DNA of 64,000 nt from Solimonas marina (GTDB lineage: Bacteria; Pseudomonadota; Gammaproteobacteria; Nevskiales; Nevskiaceae): NCBI RefSeq assembly GCF_012241385.1, contig NZ_JAAVXB010000001.1:62001-126000 (forward strand). The letters are read 5' to 3'. Below the pieces are notes generated by a model. The model made no database searches and was not told where the DNA came from. It worked only from the letters and a program-made list of their open reading frames with translations. Both the position numbers and the translations under genes were made by a program. Shown one piece after another: positions 38,824 through 48,488 of this stretch (positions within the stretch are counted from its first letter, which is position 1; each line of letters starts with the position of its first letter).

Positions 38824-39611
38824 CAGCTAGGCAGACGCAGCTGACCGCCGTCGTGACGGCGCAGCACCTCACCGGCCAGCGCCAGATAGGCCTTGGCGCC
38901 GGAAGAATTGGCGTCGTACAGCATCACCGGCAAGCCGTGGCTGGGCGCCTCGGCCAGGCGCACATTGCGCGGCACCAGCGTGCGGTAGACCTTGTCGCCG
39001 AAGTGCTGCGTCAGCTGACCCGAAACGTCGTTCGCGAGGTTGTTGCGCGGATCGAACATGGTCCGCAGCAGCCCCTCGATCTCCAGCCTGGGATTGATCA
39101 CGCGCTTGATCTTCTGCACGGTGTCCATCAGCGCCGACAGGCCCTCGAGCGCGTAGTACTCGCACTGCATCGGAATCAGCACACCGTCGGCGGCGACCAG
39201 CGCGTTGACGGTCAGCTTCGACAGCGCCGGCGGGCAGTCGAGGATCACGTAGTCGAAGTCTTCGGCAACCTCGGCCAGTGCGGTTTTCAGTGCGAAGTCG
39301 CCGACCGCGACATCGCGCAGCTTGATTTCGGCCTCGGTCATGTCGGCATTGGCCGGAAGCACCGACATGCCCAGCTCCGGCAGCTGTTGAATCGCAACGC
39401 GGATCGGCGCCTCTTCGAGCAGGACGTCACGCGCACTGTGCGTCAGCGCGCTCTTGTCGACGCCGACGCCCATCGTCGCATTGCCCTGCGCATCCAGATC
39501 GACCAGCAGCACGCGGCGCTTGGTCGCCGCCAGCGAGGCGGCGAGATTGATCGACGTCGTCGTCTTGCCGACGCCGCCTTTCTGGTTGGCAACCGCGATG
39601 ATGTGACTCAT
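38823..39611 (-). CDS. parA: Chromosome-partitioning ATPase ParA (Soj)
   Basis: A 262-residue deviant-Walker ATPase. It begins MSHIIAVANQKGGVGKTTTS, with the signature lysine in KGGVGKTT, then LLVDLDAQGNATMGVG (Walker A') and YVILDCPPALS (Walker B). No N-terminal HTH is present, so it is the chromosomal Soj type. It overlaps rsmG by 4 bp (ATGA) and overlaps the downstream PfpI gene the same way. Confidence 0.97.
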   Translation of the reverse strand: MSHIIAVANQKGGVGKTTTSINLAASLAATKRRVLLVDLDAQGNATMGVGVDKSALTHSARDVLLEEAPIRVAIQQLPELGMSVLPANADMTEAEIKLRDVAVGDFALKTALAEVAEDFDYVILDCPPALSKLTVNALVAADGVLIPMQCEYYALEGLSALMDTVQKIKRVINPRLEIEGLLRTMFDPRNNLANDVSGQLTQHFGDKVYRTLVPRNVRLAEAPSHGLPVMLYDANSSGAKAYLALAGEVLRRHDGGQLRLPS

Positions 39612-40246
39612 GTCTTCAGGCTTGCGATAACGGCGTGGCGCTGCTCATCGAGCCCCGGCACCCGCAGGGGAACGGACTCCCGAATCTGCACGGCGGCCGG
39701 CACGGCCGCCAGTTCGGCAGCGTCTAGTTTGCCCTTCATCGCCACCCAAACACCACCGGCGGCCAGCAGCGGCTGCGTCGCCGACACGAAATCGGTCAAT
39801 GCCGCGAACGCGCGGCTGGTGATGACGGCGAAGGGTTCGGTCGGGGAAAATGCCTCGACGCGGCACTCGGCGACCTCGACATTGCCCAGCCCCAGGGTCC
39901 GTGCCGCGTGGCGCATGAAACGGGCTTTCTTGCCGTTGCTGTCGAGTACGGTCACCGACAGGTCCGGCGCCGCGATCGCCAGCACGATGCCCGGCAGGCC
40001 GGCGCCGGCGCCGACATCGAGCAGGCGCAGCGCCGGGAATGCAGGCAGTCGCTGTAAGGCCGGCAACAGCGCCAGCGAATCGAGCAAATGCTTGGTGACC
40101 ATCTCGCTCGGCGTGCGGATCGCCGTCAGGTTGTAAGCGCTGTTCCAGCGCGTCATTTCGTCGAGATAGCGCAGCAGCAGCGGCTCGACGGTCGGCGCCA
40201 GGCCCAGGCCCAGGGCCTTCACGCCGCGCGCCAGATGCTCGGCCAT
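39608..40246 (-). CDS. rsmG: 16S rRNA (guanine527-N7)-methyltransferase
   Basis: A 212-residue SAM-dependent methyltransferase. Visible blocks are the N-terminal RWNSAYNLTAIRTPSEMV, the SAM loop LLDVGAGAGLPGIVLAI and ITSRAFAALTDFV, all typical of RsmG/GidB, which methylates G527 of 16S rRNA. ATG at 40246 was preferred by family alignment; GTG at 40261 is an alternative. The usual upstream neighbour mnmG is absent, and a glycosidase gene is divergent instead. Confidence 0.95.
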   Translation of the reverse strand: MAEHLARGVKALGLGLAPTVEPLLLRYLDEMTRWNSAYNLTAIRTPSEMVTKHLLDSLALLPALQRLPAFPALRLLDVGAGAGLPGIVLAIAAPDLSVTVLDSNGKKARFMRHAARTLGLGNVEVAECRVEAFSPTEPFAVITSRAFAALTDFVSATQPLLAAGGVWVAMKGKLDAAELAAVPAAVQIRESVPLRVPGLDEQRHAVIASLKT

Positions 40247-40480
40247 CGGATGCGCGCTCACGGGCCGCGACTCCGAACGAGAGCCAGCAGCGGCAACGAA
40301 TTGAACATGGCGGAGCAACACATGGCAGGTTCGACGCGGAACGATCGATGACGGGCGGCCGCGCAGTATACCGACAGCCGCCCGACCGCCCGTCGCTGGC
40401 GGCAACGGTCAAGCGCGGAGCGCTATCGCTGCTCTAGCTTTACGTGACATCGACTCGTGAACCGGGGGGAGAACGGACCG

Positions 40481-42151
40481 ATGCAGCACCGCTTCAGCAT
40501 TTCAGGGACAGCCACGATCGTTCTGCTGCTGGCGAGCGCCGGCTTGTTGGCCGCCTGCGGCGGCGGCAACCGCGACAACGGTGACGCCACGGCGCAAGCG
40601 GCGATGTCGCTGCGCTTTTTGCATGTCGAGGCGGCGGCCGACGCCAGTAGCCTCGCGCAAATCGTCGACCCGTACGGGCGCACCGTGTTGCTGCGCGGCA
40701 TCAACGTCTCCGGCATTCGCGACGACTATGTCGACAACGACACGCCGCTGGTGCCGCAGTACCCCATCGACCCCGCCGCCTACACCGATGGCAAGTGCCC
40801 GCAGCCGGGCGCCGGTTATACGCAGTTGGCGGTGTGCGAGGCCGATGCGCAGCAGCTGCGCTCCTACGGCTACGACGTGGTACGCCTGCCGGTGTCGTGG
40901 TCGCTGCTCGAACCGCAACCGGGCGAAATCGACACGCAGTACATCGACCGCATCGCGCAAGTCGTCGGCTGGTTCAAGCAGGCCGGCATCTACACGGTCA
41001 TCGACCTGCATCAGGACGCCTGGAGCAAATACGTCTACACCGCGGCGGACGCCAGCTGCCCGCCGCTGACCGATCCGGTCACCGGCGCACACGAGGCCGA
41101 CGGCGCGCCCGAGTGGGCCAGCCAGTACCTGACGCCGGCCTGCATGATGGCCGGCACCCGCGAGCTCGACCTCGCCGTCGAGGAGGACTTCACGCGCTTC
41201 TGGCTGAACCAGCCAGCGGCCGACGGCGTCGGACTGCAGGATCATTTTGCCGCCGTGGTGCTGGCGCTGGCGCAGCGCTTCCACGACGAACCGGCGGTGG
41301 CCGGCTACGAGCTGTTCAACGAACCGCTGCCGGGCCTGGAAGTGGTGCCGGAGCTGGTCGATCTGACGTCGACGTTTCCGTTCTACGCCAAGGTCGTCAA
41401 GACCGTGACCGGCGCGCTGCCCGACTTCCAGCAGCTGTTCTTCATCGAACCGGATGCGCTGCGCAACGTCACCGACCAGCGCAGCGAATTCACGCCGTGG
41501 TCGCTCTACAGCAGTTATCCGAACGTGGTGTACGCCCCGCACATCTACACCGACGTCTTCACCCTCAACGCGATCATCGGCTCCATCGTGCCCGGCCTCG
41601 GCCAGGTGCTCGATCCGCTGTTTCCGATGTCGGCCAGCTATGCGAACGCCGCCGGCGATGCGCGCATCCTGGGGCTGCCGCTGTGGGTCGGCGAGTTCGG
41701 CAACGGCACACCGAACGACGACACGCAGCTGCGCGAACACTACGAGTATAACGACCAGTACCGGATCGGTAGCGCGCTGTGGACCTGGAAGCAGCTGCAG
41801 GCGCTCGACAGCGCGAGCTGCTACTGCGACCTGCACGGACCGGCGCCCGATCAGGTGGCCGAGATTCCCAGCCGCCGCAAGTTCAGCGCGCGCGCCTATC
41901 CGCTGTACACGGCCGGCACCCTGGAAAGCCTGCAGTACGACCCGGACGACTCCGGCTTCGATCTGCAGGCCACCGCCGCCGATGCGGTCGCGGTCGGCGA
42001 CACGCAGCACGCCACCGTGCTCTATGTGCCGGCCACCGTCAGCGGCGAGATCAGCGTCGAAGGCGCCGAGCTGCAAACCGTCAAGCGTGACGACGGCTCA
42101 CGCGAGCTCTACGTCTACCCGACGGGTGGCGCCTATCGTGTCCACAGCTGA
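40481..42151 (+). CDS. Glycoside hydrolase family 5 lipoprotein (endoglycoceramidase-like)
   Basis: A 556-residue protein with lipoprotein signal (LLLASAGLLAACGGG). A family 5 barrel shows DVVRLPVSWSLLEPQPGEID, TVIDLHQDAWSKYVYTA, the acid/base Glu in GYELFNEPLPGLE and the nucleophile Glu in WVGEFGNGTP. The HQDAWSKY block and RGINVSGI resemble endoglycoceramidases and related GH5 enzymes, which release the glycan from glycosphingolipids or act on steryl glucosides. A small C-terminal beta domain follows (residues about 470-556). The start was chosen at MQHRFSIS, preceded by GGGGGGAG. The natural substrate is uncertain. Confidence 0.85.
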   Translation: MQHRFSISGTATIVLLLASAGLLAACGGGNRDNGDATAQAAMSLRFLHVEAAADASSLAQIVDPYGRTVLLRGINVSGIRDDYVDNDTPLVPQYPIDPAAYTDGKCPQPGAGYTQLAVCEADAQQLRSYGYDVVRLPVSWSLLEPQPGEIDTQYIDRIAQVVGWFKQAGIYTVIDLHQDAWSKYVYTAADASCPPLTDPVTGAHEADGAPEWASQYLTPACMMAGTRELDLAVEEDFTRFWLNQPAADGVGLQDHFAAVVLALAQRFHDEPAVAGYELFNEPLPGLEVVPELVDLTSTFPFYAKVVKTVTGALPDFQQLFFIEPDALRNVTDQRSEFTPWSLYSSYPNVVYAPHIYTDVFTLNAIIGSIVPGLGQVLDPLFPMSASYANAAGDARILGLPLWVGEFGNGTPNDDTQLREHYEYNDQYRIGSALWTWKQLQALDSASCYCDLHGPAPDQVAEIPSRRKFSARAYPLYTAGTLESLQYDPDDSGFDLQATAADAVAVGDTQHATVLYVPATVSGEISVEGAELQTVKRDDGSRELYVYPTGGAYRVHS

Positions 42152-42180
42152 GCCGGCGCCGATCGGCGTCTACGCCGGCC

Positions 42181-43317
42181 TCAGTCCTTGGGGTGCTCGC
42201 GCAGGAAGGTGAACATCTGGTCGGTCCAGCCGAACGGCCAGGTCAGGTGATTGGTGGTCCCGAGCGTGTAACCCGGCAGATCCTGCAGGTAACCGAGCGG
42301 ATCGGTCAGGCTGGCCGGCACCGCATTCGGATCGGTGCCGCAGATGTCCTCGCAGGCATCGGCAGACTGCTTGAGGTTGTCGATGGTCTGGTTCGTGAAC
42401 GGCACGCCGGCGGCAATCAGCCGATCACGCATGCGCAGCGTGTTCGGACACAGCCCGGCGATGTCGCAGGCGTTGTGAATTTGATAGATCGGCACCGACG
42501 GGTTCAGCACCTGCAGTTGCGTGTCGTCGGTCGGCGCCCCGGCAACCGGCGTCTGCTCGCAGGGGTCGTTGAAGGCGGCCAGCGGATCGGGCGACGAATA
42601 GACCGCCGTCGCCGCGACCATCGGCCGATTGAGACTGTAGAGAATCCCCATCGCCGAGCCGTTCGACCAGCCCATGACGTAGATGCGGCGGGTATCGACC
42701 TTGCCGCTGTCGATGACCTCCTGCACGTAGTGGTCGACGGTCGCCGCATCGACGTTTTCCGGATACGAGATGCCGTTGACCGTGCGCGCCGCAACGTCCG
42801 GTTCGAGCTGGCGATACCAGTTGTCCCAGCCGGGGCTGCCGGCATTGTCCGGCAACGGGTAATAGCGTTCGGTGACGCGGCCGTACGGCGCCAGCAGGAT
42901 GAAGCCCGGGCGATCCGGATCGCCGGTGAGATCGGCGGTGTCGAGCTGCGAGCGGATGTTCGACACCGCCAGCGTGATGTCGACACCGACCAGCGACGGA
43001 TGGAAATAGATCACCAGCGGCAGCTTGTGCGTGTCGCTGGCGGCGGCCGGCTCGTAGAGACAGGCCTGGCGCGAATTGCCGTCCGGATCATCCCAGTCGT
43101 CCATGCTCTGGCCGCCCCCACCGATACAGGTGGCGCCCCAGACGTTGTCGAGCACGGTCTCGACCGGGCGCGGCGTATCGCCGAACGGCGTGCAAGCCTC
43201 ACGGGTCACGGGAATCTCGGTTGCGAGCTTGCCGCTCGTCGACGCCGGATCGCTGCTGCTGCAGGCCACGCCGGCGACGGCCAGCGACAGCACCGTCAGG
43301 TGCTTCCATGCGTCCAT
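42181..43317 (-). CDS. Alpha/beta-hydrolase (esterase/depolymerase-like) lipoprotein
   Basis: A 378-residue protein with lipobox VAGVAC followed by SSSD. The hydrolase core has PLVIYFHPSLVG (oxyanion-hole type), the nucleophile elbow VMGWSNGSAMG (GxSxG) and a late His region in TNHLTWPFGWTDQ. It resembles secreted polyhydroxyalkanoate depolymerase/feruloyl-esterase-type proteins more than lipases, and has many Cys residues. A perfect AGGAGGAG precedes the ATG at 43317, which fixes the start. It is convergent with the GH5 gene 29 bp away, and both are surface lipoproteins, so they could act on a related polymer or glycolipid. Confidence 0.78.
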   Translation of the reverse strand: MDAWKHLTVLSLAVAGVACSSSDPASTSGKLATEIPVTREACTPFGDTPRPVETVLDNVWGATCIGGGGQSMDDWDDPDGNSRQACLYEPAAASDTHKLPLVIYFHPSLVGVDITLAVSNIRSQLDTADLTGDPDRPGFILLAPYGRVTERYYPLPDNAGSPGWDNWYRQLEPDVAARTVNGISYPENVDAATVDHYVQEVIDSGKVDTRRIYVMGWSNGSAMGILYSLNRPMVAATAVYSSPDPLAAFNDPCEQTPVAGAPTDDTQLQVLNPSVPIYQIHNACDIAGLCPNTLRMRDRLIAAGVPFTNQTIDNLKQSADACEDICGTDPNAVPASLTDPLGYLQDLPGYTLGTTNHLTWPFGWTDQMFTFLREHPKD

Positions 43318-43440
43318 TGCACTCCTCCTGCGTGGTCCGAAACCCCGCATCGAGGACGGGCCGGCCACTGCTTGTCGATGGACGCAGTATAGGCACGCGC
43401 TCGCGATCTCGCGTAACGCCGTGCAACACCGTCGCGACGC

Positions 43441-44958
43441 TCAGCGACGCGATAGAGACCCGAGAATGCCGCGCAGCAGCGAGCGCCCGATTTCGCGGCC
43501 GACCGCCGAGGCGGCGCTGCGCGTGGCGCTCTTGATCGCCGACTCCATCACCGTGTCGCGCGTCCGGCCGCCACTGCGCGTGCTGCGTTTCGTTGCCGGC
43601 GGCGGCGCGGCGCCGTGGTCCCACCAGCCGGTGTCGGTGCCGGCCGGCGCGGTGGCCGAGTCCGGCTGTGGCGCTGCGGTCTGCGCCGCGCGCGCGGCGA
43701 GCTTTTCGTATGCCGACTCTCGGTCGACGGCCGTTTCGTAACGGCCGGCGACCGGGCTACGGCCGATCACCGCGTGGCGCTCGTCAGCCGTCAGCGGCCC
43801 GATGCGCGAGCGCGGCGGCGCGATCATGGTCTTGTCGACCATACCCGGCACGCCGTTGTCGCCGAGCATCGACACCAACGCCTCGCCGACGCCGAGCTGC
43901 TGGATGACGTCGGCGACATCGAGCTTGGGATTCGGCCGGAAGGTTTCGGCGGCAGCCTTGACCGCCTTCTGATCGCGCGGCGTGAACGCACGCAGCGCGT
44001 GCTGCACGCGATTGCCCAGCTGGCCGAGCACCGCGTCCGGCAGGTCCAGCGGATTCTGCGTGACGAAGTAGACGCCGACGCCCTTGCTGCGAATCAGGCG
44101 CACGACCTGCTCGACCTTCTCGACCAGCGCCTTCGGCGCGTCGCGGAACAGCAGATGCGCTTCGTCGAAGAAGAACACAAGTTTTGGCTTGTCGGCATCG
44201 CCCGCCTCCGGCAGTTGCTCGAACAGCTCCGACAGCAGCCACAGCAGGAAGGTCGAGTACAGGCGCGGCTTCTGGTACAGCACATCGGCCGCCAGCACGT
44301 TGACGATGCCGCGGCCGGTCAGATCGGTGCGCATCAGCTCCGACAGTTCGAGCGCCGGCTCGCCGAAGAAATGTTCGGCACCGTCGGACTCCAGCTGCAG
44401 CAGCGCGCGCTGGATCGCGCCGATAGACCCGCTCGTGACCAGACCGTAGTCGCTGCCGAGCGACTTGGTATTGGCGCCGACGTATTGCAGCACCGCGCGC
44501 AAATCCTTGAGATCGAGCAGCAGCAGCCCCTGGTCGTCGGCGTATTTGAAGACCAGCGCCAGCACCGCTTCCTGCACGTCGGACAAGTCCAGCAGCCGCG
44601 CCAGCAGCAACGGCCCCATGTCGGAAATCGTCGCGCGCACCGGATGCCCGCTCACGCCGAACACGTCCCAGAACACCGTCGGACAGGCGGCCGGCGCATA
44701 GCCCTCGACACCGACCGTTGCCGCACGCTCGGCAAGCTTGGGCTTGGCCTCACCGGCCGCGGCGATGCCGGACAGATCGCCCTTGATGTCGGCCGCGAAC
44801 ACCGGCACGCCGATCTGCGAAAAGCCTTCGGCGAGCACCTGCAAGGTCACGGTCTTGCCGGTGCCGGTGGCGCCGGCGATCAGGCCGTGACGATTCGCGT
44901 ATTCGCCGCGCAGCCGCTGCGGCGTCTCGCCCTTGCCAATGAGGATCGAAGCGGACAT
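43441..44958 (-). CDS. HerA-like ATPase, YjgR/DUF853 family
   Basis: A 505-residue protein starting [16 protein letters not shown]. It has Walker [21 protein letters not shown], Walker B-like [12 protein letters not shown], and a conserved [20 protein letters not shown] block. These identify the YjgR/DUF853 branch of HerA-FtsK ATPases. Their cellular role is poorly defined. The C-terminal ~110 residues carry an Ala/Pro-rich linker and end [12 protein letters not shown], as in relatives. The start was chosen at the Met preceded by GGGGGTG; the frame is open further upstream across the palindromic element. Confidence 0.9.
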   Translation of the reverse strand: MSASILIGKGETPQRLRGEYANRHGLIAGATGTGKTVTLQVLAEGFSQIGVPVFAADIKGDLSGIAAAGEAKPKLAERAATVGVEGYAPAACPTVFWDVFGVSGHPVRATISDMGPLLLARLLDLSDVQEAVLALVFKYADDQGLLLLDLKDLRAVLQYVGANTKSLGSDYGLVTSGSIGAIQRALLQLESDGAEHFFGEPALELSELMRTDLTGRGIVNVLAADVLYQKPRLYSTFLLWLLSELFEQLPEAGDADKPKLVFFFDEAHLLFRDAPKALVEKVEQVVRLIRSKGVGVYFVTQNPLDLPDAVLGQLGNRVQHALRAFTPRDQKAVKAAAETFRPNPKLDVADVIQQLGVGEALVSMLGDNGVPGMVDKTMIAPPRSRIGPLTADERHAVIGRSPVAGRYETAVDRESAYEKLAARAAQTAAPQPDSATAPAGTDTGWWDHGAAPPPATKRSTRSGGRTRDTVMESAIKSATRSAASAVGREIGRSLLRGILGSLSRR

Positions 44959-45016
44959 GGCACCCCCGAAGTGAACTGCGCGCAGCATAGCGCGCGGCGA
45001 CGCTGCAAAAGCATTG

Positions 45017-45102
45017 AACCGCAGATTACGCAGATTGACGCAGACATGGCCCCCTGAAATCCTGCGCGTCCTTCGTCTGCGCAATCTGCGTAATCTGCGG
45101 TT
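45017..45102. repeat. Palindromic dispersed element (86 bp), second copy
   Basis: Arms of about 28 bp. The left begins AACCGCAGATTACGCAGATT and continues GACGCAGAC; the right is its reverse complement with one base missing (GTCTGCG then CAATCTGCGTAATCTGCGG). It is the same type as 31530-31611. It lies just upstream of the HerA-like gene. It can fold into a long hairpin and is probably a non-autonomous repeat. Confidence 0.8.
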
Positions 45103-45164
45103 TCGCCTTTTTGTGGCCTGCCATCCGTGGCGGCCACCCTGCGGGCCGTCGCTGGCGCGACGTC

Positions 45165-45187
45165 AAAAATCGCTCCCGGCGATTTTT
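45165..45187 (-). terminator. Terminator-like hairpin after fadE
   Basis: Arms AAAAATCGC / GCGATTTTT (45165-45173 and 45179-45187) with a 5-nt loop. The A5/T5 ends make it suitable for both directions; it is about 48 nt after the fadE stop. Confidence 0.7.
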
Positions 45188-45234
45188 CGTTGGAGCGTGA
45201 TCGCGGCCGGCGCCGCGCCGACGCCCGCGACGCC

Positions 45235-47709
45235 TCAGGCGACGCGCGCGAGCTGTCCGGCTTCCTCGATCTCGCTGAGCTTTTCGGCGGCAAAGTGACC
45301 GGCGAGGTATTCCTTGCTGAAGTCGTCGGTGAGGATCACGTCATAACGCGCATCGTCGTAGGCCTTGGCCTGCTCGGCCTCGTCACGCGTCATCAAATTG
45401 CGCTGTACGGCGTCGGCGAGGCGCTCGGCGACCGTATCGCCGGCCAGCTGGCCGTGATTGGCGAGCTTGAAGTACTTCACGTAAGCCGCCTCGCACTTGA
45501 GGCTGATCGTCCAGGCGTGCTCCATGCGGCCGATCGGATCGTGCTCACCGCCATTCTTGAAGATCAGCCACGACAGACGCTCGCGGACGTCGCTCTGTTC
45601 GAGGATCAGGTCGGCGACACGCGCATTGCGGCGATCGCTGACCGGCTTGAAGCTGTTGCCGAACGGCAACACGACGATACGCAGCAGCACCCGCGCCCAG
45701 GCGACCGGGAAGTTGCGGATATAGCCGTCGAACGCATGGCCGATCTCGTACAGGCAGGTGTCAAGCGCCCAGCGCGCATGCGCACGCTCGGCGTCGCTCT
45801 TGCTGCCTTCGAGGTAGAACTTCAGCACCGCCGAGGCGATGTAGAGCTGCGACAGCACGTCGCCGAGGCGCGCCGACATGCGCTCCATGAACTTCAGCTT
45901 GCCGCCGACCGTGCCCATCGTCAGATCGGAGGTGAACGCCAGGGCCGACGACATACGCTCGAGCTTGCGGAAGTAATCGGCGAACTCGCCGTCGACCGGC
46001 GCACGCGCCAGCTTCGAGCCGGTCAGCGCAAGCGTGAACGCGCGCACCGCGCGATTGACAGCGAAGCCAATGTGACCGAACACCAGCTTGTCGAACTTGA
46101 TCAGGTCGTTCTCGCGCGCCGCTTCCATTTCCGGGAACACGTACTGATGGCAACGGATGGCGCCCTGGCCGTAGATCATCAGGTTACGCGTGAGGATGTT
46201 GGCGCCCTCGACGGTGATCGCCACCGGCGTTGCCTTGTAGCCGGTCGCCATGAAGTTGCGCGGCCCCTGCTGGATGCCCTTGCCGCCGAGCACGTCCATG
46301 CCGTCCATGATGATTTTCCGCATCAGCTCGGTCATGTGGTACTTGGCGATCGCCGTCGTCACGCTCGGCGCGCAGTGGTCGACGGCCGATGCCGTCAGCA
46401 CGCGCATCGCTTCGAGCGTATAGGCATGGCCGGCGATGCGGCCGGTCGCTTCCTGTACGCCCTCGAACTTGCCGACCGACACCTTGAACTGGCGACGGAA
46501 GCGCGCGTAGACGCCGGTCATGCGGTAGCCGAGCTGGCCGGCCGCGACCGACAGCGCCGGCAGCGAAATACCGCGGCCCGCCGACAGGCATTCAGACAGC
46601 ATGCGCCAGCCTTTGCCGGCCATTTGTGGCCCGCCGATGATCGCGTCGAGCGGCACGAACACGTCACGGCCGTGGATGGTGCCGTTCATGAACGCCGCGC
46701 CGGGATAATGCCGGCGGCCGATGTGAACGCCCGGCGTGCTCGCCGGCAGCAGCACGCAGGTGATGCCGTAGTCGACCTTGTTCTTGTCGCCGAGAAAGCC
46801 GTCCGGATCGCGCAGCTTGAAGGCCAGACCGATGACGGTCGCCACCGGTGCCAGCGTGATATAGCGCTTCGAGAACGTCAGCCTGATGCCGACCGTCTTC
46901 TTGCCGTCGATTTCGCCTTCGCAGACATCGCCGAGATCCGGCATGGCCGTGGCATCCGAGCCGACCTCTGGGCCGGTCAACCCGAAGCACGGAATCTCGC
47001 TGCCATCGACAAGGCCCGGCAACCAGTGCTTCTTCTGCTCGTCGGTGCCGTAGTGCATCAACAGCTCGCCGGGCCCCAGCGAGTTCGGCACCATCACCGT
47101 CACCGCCAGCGTGATCGACTTGGTCGCCAGCTTGGTGACGACGGCCGACTGCGCATTGGCCGAAAAGCCCAGGCCGCCGTATTCCTTCTTGATCAGCATC
47201 GAGAAGAATTTCTTCTCGCGGATGTAGTTCCAGGCGGCCTGCGGCAGATCCTTGTCCTCGAACTCGATCTTCCAGTCGTCGCAGAGCTTGCACAGCTCGT
47301 CGCACTCATTGTCGAGGAAGGACTGCTCTTCCTTGCTCAGCTTCGTGTACTTGAAGCTCAGCAGCTTCTCCCAGTCCGGCCGGCCGCGAAACATCTCGGC
47401 CTCCCACCAGACGTCACCCGACTCGAGCACCTCGCGCTCGGTCGACGACATTTCCGGCAGCACTTTCTTGAAGATCGCGAAAGCCGGTTTGGTCAGCACC
47501 GCACGGCGCAGCGGCACGATGTTGAGCAAGGCCGCAACGACCACGAAGATCACGCCGACCACGATCAGCGCGGTCGCGCCGAGCGCACCGACGGCGCCGA
47601 ATGCTGCAATCAACGCGGCGGCGCCGAGAGTCCACAGCCACAGTGGCGCGGCCATGAAGGCGAACAGCCATGCCGCGACGAGCGCGATCAAAACGATGGT
47701 GAGTGTCAT
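45235..47709 (-). CDS. fadE: Long acyl-CoA dehydrogenase FadE
   Basis: An 824-residue flavoenzyme catalysing the first step of fatty-acid beta-oxidation. Three hydrophobic segments occupy residues 1-75 (TIVLIALVAAWLFAFMAAPL onward), typical of membrane-associated proteobacterial FadE. The ACAD core follows with FGLTGPEVGSDATAMPDLGD and GKGIQQGPRNFMATGYKATP, then a C-terminal domain. Length matches E. coli FadE (814). The ATG at 47709 has GGGAG upstream. The TetR gene 56 bp upstream on the same strand is probably in one operon with it and controls it. Confidence 0.96.
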   Translation of the reverse strand: MTLTIVLIALVAAWLFAFMAAPLWLWTLGAAALIAAFGAVGALGATALIVVGVIFVVVAALLNIVPLRRAVLTKPAFAIFKKVLPEMSSTEREVLESGDVWWEAEMFRGRPDWEKLLSFKYTKLSKEEQSFLDNECDELCKLCDDWKIEFEDKDLPQAAWNYIREKKFFSMLIKKEYGGLGFSANAQSAVVTKLATKSITLAVTVMVPNSLGPGELLMHYGTDEQKKHWLPGLVDGSEIPCFGLTGPEVGSDATAMPDLGDVCEGEIDGKKTVGIRLTFSKRYITLAPVATVIGLAFKLRDPDGFLGDKNKVDYGITCVLLPASTPGVHIGRRHYPGAAFMNGTIHGRDVFVPLDAIIGGPQMAGKGWRMLSECLSAGRGISLPALSVAAGQLGYRMTGVYARFRRQFKVSVGKFEGVQEATGRIAGHAYTLEAMRVLTASAVDHCAPSVTTAIAKYHMTELMRKIIMDGMDVLGGKGIQQGPRNFMATGYKATPVAITVEGANILTRNLMIYGQGAIRCHQYVFPEMEAARENDLIKFDKLVFGHIGFAVNRAVRAFTLALTGSKLARAPVDGEFADYFRKLERMSSALAFTSDLTMGTVGGKLKFMERMSARLGDVLSQLYIASAVLKFYLEGSKSDAERAHARWALDTCLYEIGHAFDGYIRNFPVAWARVLLRIVVLPFGNSFKPVSDRRNARVADLILEQSDVRERLSWLIFKNGGEHDPIGRMEHAWTISLKCEAAYVKYFKLANHGQLAGDTVAERLADAVQRNLMTRDEAEQAKAYDDARYDVILTDDFSKEYLAGHFAAEKLSEIEEAGQLARVA

Positions 47710-47765
47710 GTTCAATCTCCCAAGTCGGAGTTTGATGCCACGCCTGCACTGAACCGCGGATGATC

Positions 47766-48380
47766 CTAATCGACCGCGCTACCGGTGGCGCGGGGGATCA
47801 GGACCTTGATCATCAACTTCACGTATTCGCTGAACTTCTCGCCGGTCGGCATCAGGTCCGGCGTATCGCGGCCGATCTGTAGATTGCCCATGAACGTCGC
47901 ATAAGCAAAGCGCGCCCAGTCACGGGCCTCGTCCTCGGCAAAGCCGAGCGCGTGGTAACAATCGTAGAGGTAGCCCATGCGCCGCTCGGAAACCCGACGC
48001 ACGAAGGCCTGCACCATGGGCTTGTCCTCGGCCGCGGCGATCGCCAGATACAGACGGCCGGCGCGGTAGCTCGCATTGGCCGCCTTGAACAGCTTGACGA
48101 TGCGCGTGTACGGGTCGGCCTCGGGACCGACCCGTGCGACGATGTCGTCGGTTTCGGCCTGCTCCCAGCGCGCCAGCGCCGCGCGCAGAAGCGCGTCGCG
48201 GTTGGCGAAGTGCCAGTAGAAACTGCCCTTGGTCACGCCGAGACGCCGCGCCAGAGGCTCGACCGCGACCGCATCGAGACCGCCATTGGCGATGGCGTCG
48301 AGCGCAGCCTCCGCCCAGGCATCCGCGGTCAGGCTCTGGCGGGCTTCGGCGGAGTTTGCGGCATTGGCGGCTGGCGGCAT
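47766..48380 (-). CDS. TetR-family regulator of fadE
   Basis: A 204-residue TetR protein. The N-terminal HTH includes AEAALDAIANGGLDAVAVEP and LARRLGVTKGSFYWHFANRD, the classic TetR recognition helix ending SFYWHF. A helical ligand domain follows. The start at MPPAANAAN was preferred because an in-frame upstream start would run through the palindrome at 48417-48436. Located just upstream of fadE, it probably senses acyl-CoA or fatty acid and represses its own operon through that palindrome (inference). Confidence 0.88.
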   Translation of the reverse strand: MPPAANAANSAEARQSLTADAWAEAALDAIANGGLDAVAVEPLARRLGVTKGSFYWHFANRDALLRAALARWEQAETDDIVARVGPEADPYTRIVKLFKAANASYRAGRLYLAIAAAEDKPMVQAFVRRVSERRMGYLYDCYHALGFAEDEARDWARFAYATFMGNLQIGRDTPDLMPTGEKFSEYVKLMIKVLIPRATGSAVD

Positions 48381-48416
48381 GAAGGCATGAGACGCGGCAA
48401 GTGTGGCGAAAAGTCT

Positions 48417-48436
48417 TCCATACGCACGCGTATGGA
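48417..48436. promoter_or_regulatory. Palindromic operator upstream of the tetR-fadE unit
   Basis: Perfect 9-bp inverted repeat TCCATACGC / GCGTATGGA with a 2-bp spacer, 37 bp upstream of the TetR start codon. Size and position fit a TetR-family operator for autoregulation. Confidence 0.7.
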
Positions 48437-48488
48437 TCAAGCCGGCGCATGCTTCAGCCGTGTGTGCGGCAGCGGCCCGTCGCCATTT

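Noticed and set aside
45127-47763. 878-codon plus-strand frame antisense to fadE
   Set aside because: Mirror of codon bias in fadE; sequence is rich in Arg/His/Asp runs with no domain and no ribosome-binding site.
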